Virus record (IMG/VR): IMGVR_UViG_3300049048_000059
Span: 1-24,203 of that record
Source of the DNA: a virus
Direction: 5' to 3' (one strand)
Length of the DNA: 24,203 nucleotides
Shown: positions 20,591 to 24,203 of the stretch, piece after piece
How the letters are laid out: each line of letters starts with the position of its first letter
Position numbering within the stretch: position 1 is the first letter of the stretch
Program-made: the position numbers and the translations under genes
The notes under the pieces: generated by a model
The model's input: the letters and a program-made list of their open reading frames with translations, nothing else
The model's database searches: none
Told to the model about the DNA's origin: nothing

Positions 20591-22849
20591 ATGGCTAAGA
20601 ACGAAATTATAGTTGAGGTAACAATCGACAGCAAGCAGGCGGAGGCCAATGCGGCCAAACTTGCGCAAACGCTATTCGAGCAGCGCAAGGAATTGGCTGC
20701 GGTACGGGAGGCATTCAAGGCATCCAACGGCACGAACTTGGAGGCGTCCAAGCGCATGAACGCGCTGGAGGAGGCAGTAAAGGCTACCACTACGGAGCTG
20801 AACCAAGAGCGCAAGGCAATGGTAGCCAATGCAAACAGCTTGGAGGCACTGCGAGCCATTACCAACCAAATGACGCGGGAGCGCAACGGTCTTAACACAG
20901 GAATAAAGGAGCAGGCCGATCGGTACAAGGAACTTACCGAGCAAATCAAAGCGAACAATGAGCTGATAAACGAGCAAAGCAAGGCAGCTGGCAGTTTCAA
21001 AGACAATATAGGCAACTATGCAGGCTCAATAAAGGAGGCGATTGCTGGCAATATGGCTTTCGGAGGGAGCTTTACGCAGTTCATTGAGATTACGCAAATA
21101 GCCAACACGACATTTAAGGCTTTCAATATTACCCTAGCTTTGAACCCTATCGGCGCTATCATTGCCGCCGTTGTGCTTCTTACCGCTGCGCTTTATGCCT
21201 TTTTCACACAGACAAAGGAGGGGCGCGTAATTATAGAGAAAGCATTTGCTGGCATTATGGCCGTTCTTAAAGTTGTGCTAAACCTATACGCACAGCTAGG
21301 CAAAGCAATATTTGAGTTTATAGTTGACCCCGTAAAGACTGCACAGAAGGCATGGGAGAACTTGAAAGCCCTTTTCAAAGACGGCATACCGAGCGCAATA
21401 AACAAAAGCGCGGCGGCAATGGGCAACTTTGCAAAGGAGGCCAAAAAAGCAGCCGATGAAGCAATGCGACTTGCAGAGCTTCGCAATATTTGGCAGGAGC
21501 AGGCACGTGATGCAGAGGTAGCAGCTGCAAGGGCGCAAAAGCTGGCCGAGCAGTACCGCAAATTGCGCGATGATGAAACGCTTTCTTTCAAAGAAAGGCA
21601 GGAGGCAAACAAGCAGGTGGCCATTGCTGAAAAGGAAAGGGCTGCGCAATTAAGGCAGGTACAGCTTTTGAAGGAGCGAGAAATAGAATTAGAGCTTAAA
21701 GCAAAGTACGGCGTTCAAGATATGGCAGCCGTTCGCAAGCAGGCGACACAAGACGAATTGCAGGCTCTTTCCGACATACGCAAAGAGCTGGAACTTATTG
21801 ATGAAGACTATGCAGGGCGTACTACGGAGGTGGTGACGGAGGGCGTTTCTTTGCAGAAGGAGGCGGAAACGGCACGCTTGGAGCTTAAAAAGAAAAGGCT
21901 GGAGGGCGAATTGATAGGCACGCGAGAAACCTCTTTGGAGGCATATAGGCTAAGGCAGGAAATACTTGAAATAGAGCGCAAGCAGGCGCTAATAAACTTG
22001 CAGGCTTCAAGCGATGAGCGCTTAGCAGTCATTCAGGACTTCAATAACAAGCGGAAGGAGCTTGAACTGGAATACAGGGCAAGCATTGACGAAATAGAAG
22101 CCACGGACGCGGAGCAGGATGAGGAAGAATATAGCGATGCGGTTTCATGGGAAATTGAGATGAAGAAAATGCTTGCCGTCGAATTGATGCAAATTGAGCG
22201 CGAAGAGCAGGAGCAGAAAGAAGAAAATGCTAGGCAGGAAGAAGAGCGCTTTGCTAGGGAGCTGGAACGAGACATGCTTATTGCCGAATCAAAAAAGACG
22301 CTGGCACAGGCTGGCATGGATGCGACACGGGCGGCGCTTGAATTTACTTTGCAGGCGTTCGGGAAAGAAAGCAAGGCGTACAAGGCTTTGCTTGCCGTTC
22401 AACGCGCGGCCACTATTGCAAGCATGACTATCAAGCTGCAAGAGCAATTGCAGAACATACGCACACGGGCGGCAGAACTAGGCTTGCCATTAGGGCCGAT
22501 TTATGCAGGCGTGAACACAGCAAGCGCTATCATTCAGTACGTAGCAGGCACGGCCAAAGTAGCGGCGGCTGGCTTCCAAAAAGGTGGCTATACAGGTGCC
22601 GGCTCGGACGATGAAGTAGCGGGGCAAGTTCACAAGAATGAAGTAGTAATACCCGCGCCCGTAGTGCGCAAGTACGGCGTTGACTTCTTCACCTCCTTCA
22701 TTGACGGAGCGCCAATGAGGCCGTCCCCTACGGCGGCAATAGCGGAGCAGGGGCGCATTTCGAGGGAGCAAAGTATTTATGTAGCTGTTACCGACATAAA
22801 CAAAGGGCAGCAGCGTTACGCACAGGTGGCCGAACTTGCAAACAGCTAA
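20591..22849 (+). CDS. tape measure protein, 752 aa
   Basis: The start is ATG 20591 (MAKNEIIVEVTIDSKQAEAN); upstream in-frame codons overlap the previous gene. Residues ~12-135 form a helical coiled coil rich in Ala, Glu and Lys. A hydrophobic segment follows at ~180-205 (LNPIGAIIAAVVLLTAALY), typical of tape measure proteins, then long coiled coils (about 290-580). The C-terminal part has AGTAKVAAAGFQKGGYTGAG and a small domain with VHKNEVVIPAPVVRKYG (about 680-700). Tape measure length sets tail length, so a modest siphovirus tail is expected. The C-terminal KGGYTG...NEVVIP block is common in such proteins. Confidence 0.9.
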   Translation: MAKNEIIVEVTIDSKQAEANAAKLAQTLFEQRKELAAVREAFKASNGTNLEASKRMNALEEAVKATTTELNQERKAMVANANSLEALRAITNQMTRERNGLNTGIKEQADRYKELTEQIKANNELINEQSKAAGSFKDNIGNYAGSIKEAIAGNMAFGGSFTQFIEITQIANTTFKAFNITLALNPIGAIIAAVVLLTAALYAFFTQTKEGRVIIEKAFAGIMAVLKVVLNLYAQLGKAIFEFIVDPVKTAQKAWENLKALFKDGIPSAINKSAAAMGNFAKEAKKAADEAMRLAELRNIWQEQARDAEVAAARAQKLAEQYRKLRDDETLSFKERQEANKQVAIAEKERAAQLRQVQLLKEREIELELKAKYGVQDMAAVRKQATQDELQALSDIRKELELIDEDYAGRTTEVVTEGVSLQKEAETARLELKKKRLEGELIGTRETSLEAYRLRQEILEIERKQALINLQASSDERLAVIQDFNNKRKELELEYRASIDEIEATDAEQDEEEYSDAVSWEIEMKKMLAVELMQIEREEQEQKEENARQEEERFARELERDMLIAESKKTLAQAGMDATRAALEFTLQAFGKESKAYKALLAVQRAATIASMTIKLQEQLQNIRTRAAELGLPLGPIYAGVNTASAIIQYVAGTAKVAAAGFQKGGYTGAGSDDEVAGQVHKNEVVIPAPVVRKYGVDFFTSFIDGAPMRPSPTAAIAEQGRISREQSIYVAVTDINKGQQRYAQVAELANS

Positions 22850-22853
22850 GCAC

Positions 22854-23066
22854 ATGGGAAAGACGCCATACCAAATATTGAAGCAGCTGCAGGAAAGCGG
22901 AGAGCTTAACACGCTTGTTCGGGCAGGGCTTATGCCTCCTTATGCTCATGCTATCATTGCGGCCAATGAGCGCGACACCTCCAAGCGTGGGGCGCTGACC
23001 AAGGCGGCGAAGGAATTAAACGTGAGCAAGTACACCTACTGCCGCTATAAAAAGATGGGCAAGTAG
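22854..23066 (+). CDS. small HTH-like protein following the tape measure gene, 70 aa
   Basis: ATG 22854 lies four nt past the tape measure stop; an earlier TTG at 22836 is less likely. The product reads MGKTPYQILKQLQESGELNT, then LVRAGLMPPYAHAI (about 22-35) and a C-terminal helix-turn-helix-like ALTKAAKELNVSKYTYCRYK (about 47-66). Proteins of this plan often follow tape measure genes in Bacteroidota phages. DNA binding is plausible. Function unknown. Confidence 0.7.
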   Translation: MGKTPYQILKQLQESGELNTLVRAGLMPPYAHAIIAANERDTSKRGALTKAAKELNVSKYTYCRYKKMGK

Positions 23067-23096
23067 TTGCATATTGATGTTTATGTGTTACATTTG
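23067..23096 (+). promoter_or_regulatory. Bacteroidota-type promoter, TTG-N19-TACATTTG
   Basis: TTG at 23067-23069 and TACATTTG at 23089-23096 with a 19-nt spacer, directly after the preceding stop codon. Confidence 0.8.
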
Positions 23097-23101
23097 CACC
23101 A

Positions 23102-23172
23102 TGGCGATTGCTTACACAGTAGGCGCGACACTTATAAGCCCGGCAAGGTGTTAACTTGTTCGGGCTTTTTTA
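23102..23172 (+). ncRNA. small RNA 4, ~70 nt, ending in a terminator
   Basis: This short transcript lies between promoter 23067-23096 and the terminator at 23136-23171. AGTAGGCGCGAC (23118-23129) matches AGTAGGTGCGAC (3082-3093) of RNA 1 at 11 of 12 positions; CACTTATAAG (23129-23138) resembles CACTTACAAG (3014-3023) of RNA 1. A separate promoter follows at 23184, so this is more likely an independent small RNA than a leader. A 17-codon frame from ATG 23101 exists but is probably chance. Confidence 0.55.
23136..23171 (+). terminator. intrinsic terminator of RNA 4
   Basis: AAGCCCG (23136-23142) pairs with CGGGCTT (23161-23167), with an inner CAAG/CTTG stem (23144-23147 with 23155-23158), then a T-run. 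Stop-free but gene-free sequence follows up to the next promoter. Confidence 0.85.
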
Positions 23173-23183
23173 TGCCCTCCCCC

Positions 23184-23213
23184 TTGCGCTTTGCAAAAAG
23201 TTTGCTATATTTG
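23184..23213 (+). promoter_or_regulatory. Bacteroidota-type promoter, TTG-N19-TATATTTG
   Basis: TTG at 23184-23186 and TATATTTG at 23206-23213. TTTGCAAAAAGTTTGC (23190-23205) also occurs at the 7095 promoter. It should drive the gene starting at 23235. Confidence 0.85.
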
Positions 23214-23234
23214 CACACGCCAAAACTTAAAGAG

Positions 23235-23570
23235 ATGAAGAAGTATAATATTATTGTCGAGGCCAATGAGATAAATGCGTGGCTAGATGTAACCGCATCC
23301 GATAATGGCGAATGGGTGAAGGCAGAAGAAGCACAGGCCGAAATAGACCGCCTGCAAGCGGAAATTGAGGCGCTGAAAAATTCGCAAGAATGGCGCACGG
23401 ACTGGGAGAATGTAAAAATCGGCACTGTAATAGTCACAAGAGAGCCGTTCAGGATTATAAACGGTGTATTAAATTACACTTATGACGGCTTTGTTACTCA
23501 AAGGCTTTACAGCTCTATTGGCTTTGGTTTAAGAGCCGAAAAAAGAGAGTTCAAAATAATTGAGCCGTAG
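23235..23570 (+). CDS. small coiled-coil protein with GEWVKAEEA motif, 111 aa (paralogue of 1857-2186)
   Basis: ATG 23235 is set by the promoter 20-50 nt upstream; the open frame extends further but through a terminator. The product has MKKYNIIVEANEINAWLDVT, GEWVKAEEAQAEIDRLQAEI, ALKNSQEWRTDWENVKIGTV and ends FKIIEP. The shared blocks mark it as a paralogue of the early gene at 1857. It stands alone with its own promoter and two downstream terminators within the late region, so it may be a moron-type gene. Function unknown. Confidence 0.8.
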   Translation: MKKYNIIVEANEINAWLDVTASDNGEWVKAEEAQAEIDRLQAEIEALKNSQEWRTDWENVKIGTVIVTREPFRIINGVLNYTYDGFVTQRLYSSIGFGLRAEKREFKIIEP

Positions 23571-23575
23571 CCCCC

Positions 23576-23599
23576 GCCCTCCCAACGGAGGGCTTTTTT
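23576..23599 (+). terminator. intrinsic terminator 1 after the 23235 gene
   Basis: GCCCTCC (23576-23582), loop CAAC, GGAGGGC (23587-23593), then six T. Confidence 0.9.
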
Positions 23600-23627
23600 A
23601 TTCATTGTCATTCTTACGCAAACGATA

Positions 23628-23652
23628 GCCCGCCTAATTGGTGGGCTTTTTT
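23628..23652 (+). terminator. intrinsic terminator 2 after the 23235 gene
   Basis: GCCCGCC (23628-23634) pairs with GGTGGGC (23640-23646) with one G-T wobble, followed by six T. Two terminators in a row insulate the 23235 gene from the protease gene. Confidence 0.85.
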
Positions 23653-23667
23653 CGTTCTTTGCAGTAT

Positions 23668-24203
23668 ATGAGAGCGACAATAAACATAACAGGCGTAATC
23701 GGCTTCAAAAAAGCATTCGTGGACACTTTTTACGAAGCCCAGGAGTTTTATGGCGTTGCTGATTTCATAGCTGCGGTAAAGAATGCAGGCGAAGCGGAGG
23801 GCTATGATATTTACATAGACAGCCCCGGCGGATTGGTAGACGAAGGCTTTCGCATTGCCTCCCTTATCGAAGGTTTGAGCAATACAAAGACAATAGCTAT
23901 AAATGTCGCCTCCATTGCCAACGTGATATTTTTTGCAGGGCAGGAGCGCATTGCAGAAGAAGGCGCTGAATTTATGCTGCATACTGCAAGCGGCGGAACT
24001 TTCGGCAATGCGCAGCAGATGCGAGAATACGCTGCGGAACTGGAGCAGGTAGACAGGCGCATAGCCTCCTACATTGTGCAGCGAACCGAAATGAGCGAAG
24101 AGCAAGTGCTTTCGCTCATGGCAATAGACAGGTATTTGGATGCGGAGCAGGCTACGGCGCTGGGCTTTTTCAATAAGGCACGCAAGGCCAAAAAGGCTTA
24201 TGC
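23668..24203 (+). CDS. ClpP-like prohead protease (3' end outside window)
   Basis: The frame is open from ATG 23668 to the window end (178 residues visible). It reads MRATINITGVIGFKKAFVDT, then YIDSPGGLVDEGFRIASLIE (Asp51-Gly55 loop at 51-55), NVASIANVIFFAG with nucleophile Ser82, EFMLHTASGGTFGNAQQM with His105, and AIDRYLDAEQATALGFF with Asp154. These match the ClpP/S49-like head maturation proteases that cleave scaffold or capsid proteins. Upstream, GTTCTTTG (23654-23661) only loosely resembles a -7 box, so the promoter is unclear. Protease, portal and capsid genes usually cluster, so head genes probably continue beyond the right edge. The C-terminus is basic (ARKAKKAY) at the cut. Confidence 0.9.
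   Translation, partial: MRATINITGVIGFKKAFVDTFYEAQEFYGVADFIAAVKNAGEAEGYDIYIDSPGGLVDEGFRIASLIEGLSNTKTIAINVASIANVIFFAGQERIAEEGAEFMLHTASGGTFGNAQQMREYAAELEQVDRRIASYIVQRTEMSEEQVLSLMAIDRYLDAEQATALGFFNKARKAKKAY

Noticed and set aside
23101-23154. 17-codon ORF inside RNA 4
   Set aside because: Very short, ends within the terminator loop, and the start would be at or before the transcript's 5' end.
23654-23661. Promoter for the head protease gene (GTTCTTTG)
   Set aside because: Lacks the TA of the -7 box and has no -33 TTG at the right distance.
1-24203. tRNA, rRNA, integrase, repressor and transposase genes
   Set aside because: None could be recognised by eye on either strand.

Overview
The window is a bacteriophage or prophage segment from a Bacteroidota host. 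All recognisable genes lie on the + strand, packed head to tail, often with 4-nt ATGA stop/start overlaps. Six places carry the Bacteroidota-type promoter (TTG or TTTG, 19-20 nt, TAnnTTTG), and starts lack strong Shine-Dalgarno sequences. Several proteins belong to types I associate with Bacteroidota phages: a DUF6371-like primase, a RecA-fold ATPase with a GGAKSRKT P-loop, baseplate-like tail proteins and a ClpP-like head protease. No integrase, repressor, tRNA, rRNA, transposase or CRISPR array is visible, so lytic or temperate lifestyle cannot be decided here. All family calls come from reading motifs by eye.

Layout. (1) 2-2959: the end of a protein made of perfect 24-residue repeats, then small early genes and one coiled-coil protein. 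(2) 2966-5992: two promoter / structured-leader / terminator cassettes, each directly in front of a gene block. The second block encodes a Toprim primase-like protein and a RecA-like helicase/ATPase. (3) 5993-6131: six AAACYAGTTTA repeats around an AT-rich hairpin, a candidate replication origin or operator. (4) 6132-7071: a VRR-NUC-type nuclease and an unknown gene. (5) 7095-9695: a promoter, eight overlapping small genes ending with ssb, and a terminator. (6) 9712-9912: a third promoter/RNA/terminator cassette. (7) 9930-18298: a fibre-like protein, a small membrane protein, a DUF3310 protein, a ParB-methyltransferase fusion, both terminase subunits, a probable frameshifted tail-assembly chaperone, neck/tail genes and a small protein with the Acb2/Tad1 (anti-CBASS) signature, then a terminator. 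(8) 18333-23066: a large baseplate-like protein, the tape measure protein and a small HTH-like protein. (9) 23067-23646: a fourth RNA cassette, a paralogue of an early gene and two terminators. (10) 23668-end: a ClpP-like prohead protease, cut by the window edge. Portal and major capsid genes are not in the window and probably follow the protease.

Together the genes give a long-tailed (siphovirus-like) phage with its own primase, helicase, SSB, nuclease and methyltransferase. The most notable signals are the Acb2-like protein, the recurring promoter-RNA-terminator cassettes (three share a TACAC..AG..GGYG-type motif), the T_TTT_TTT frameshift site, and the iteron/hairpin region beside the replication genes.
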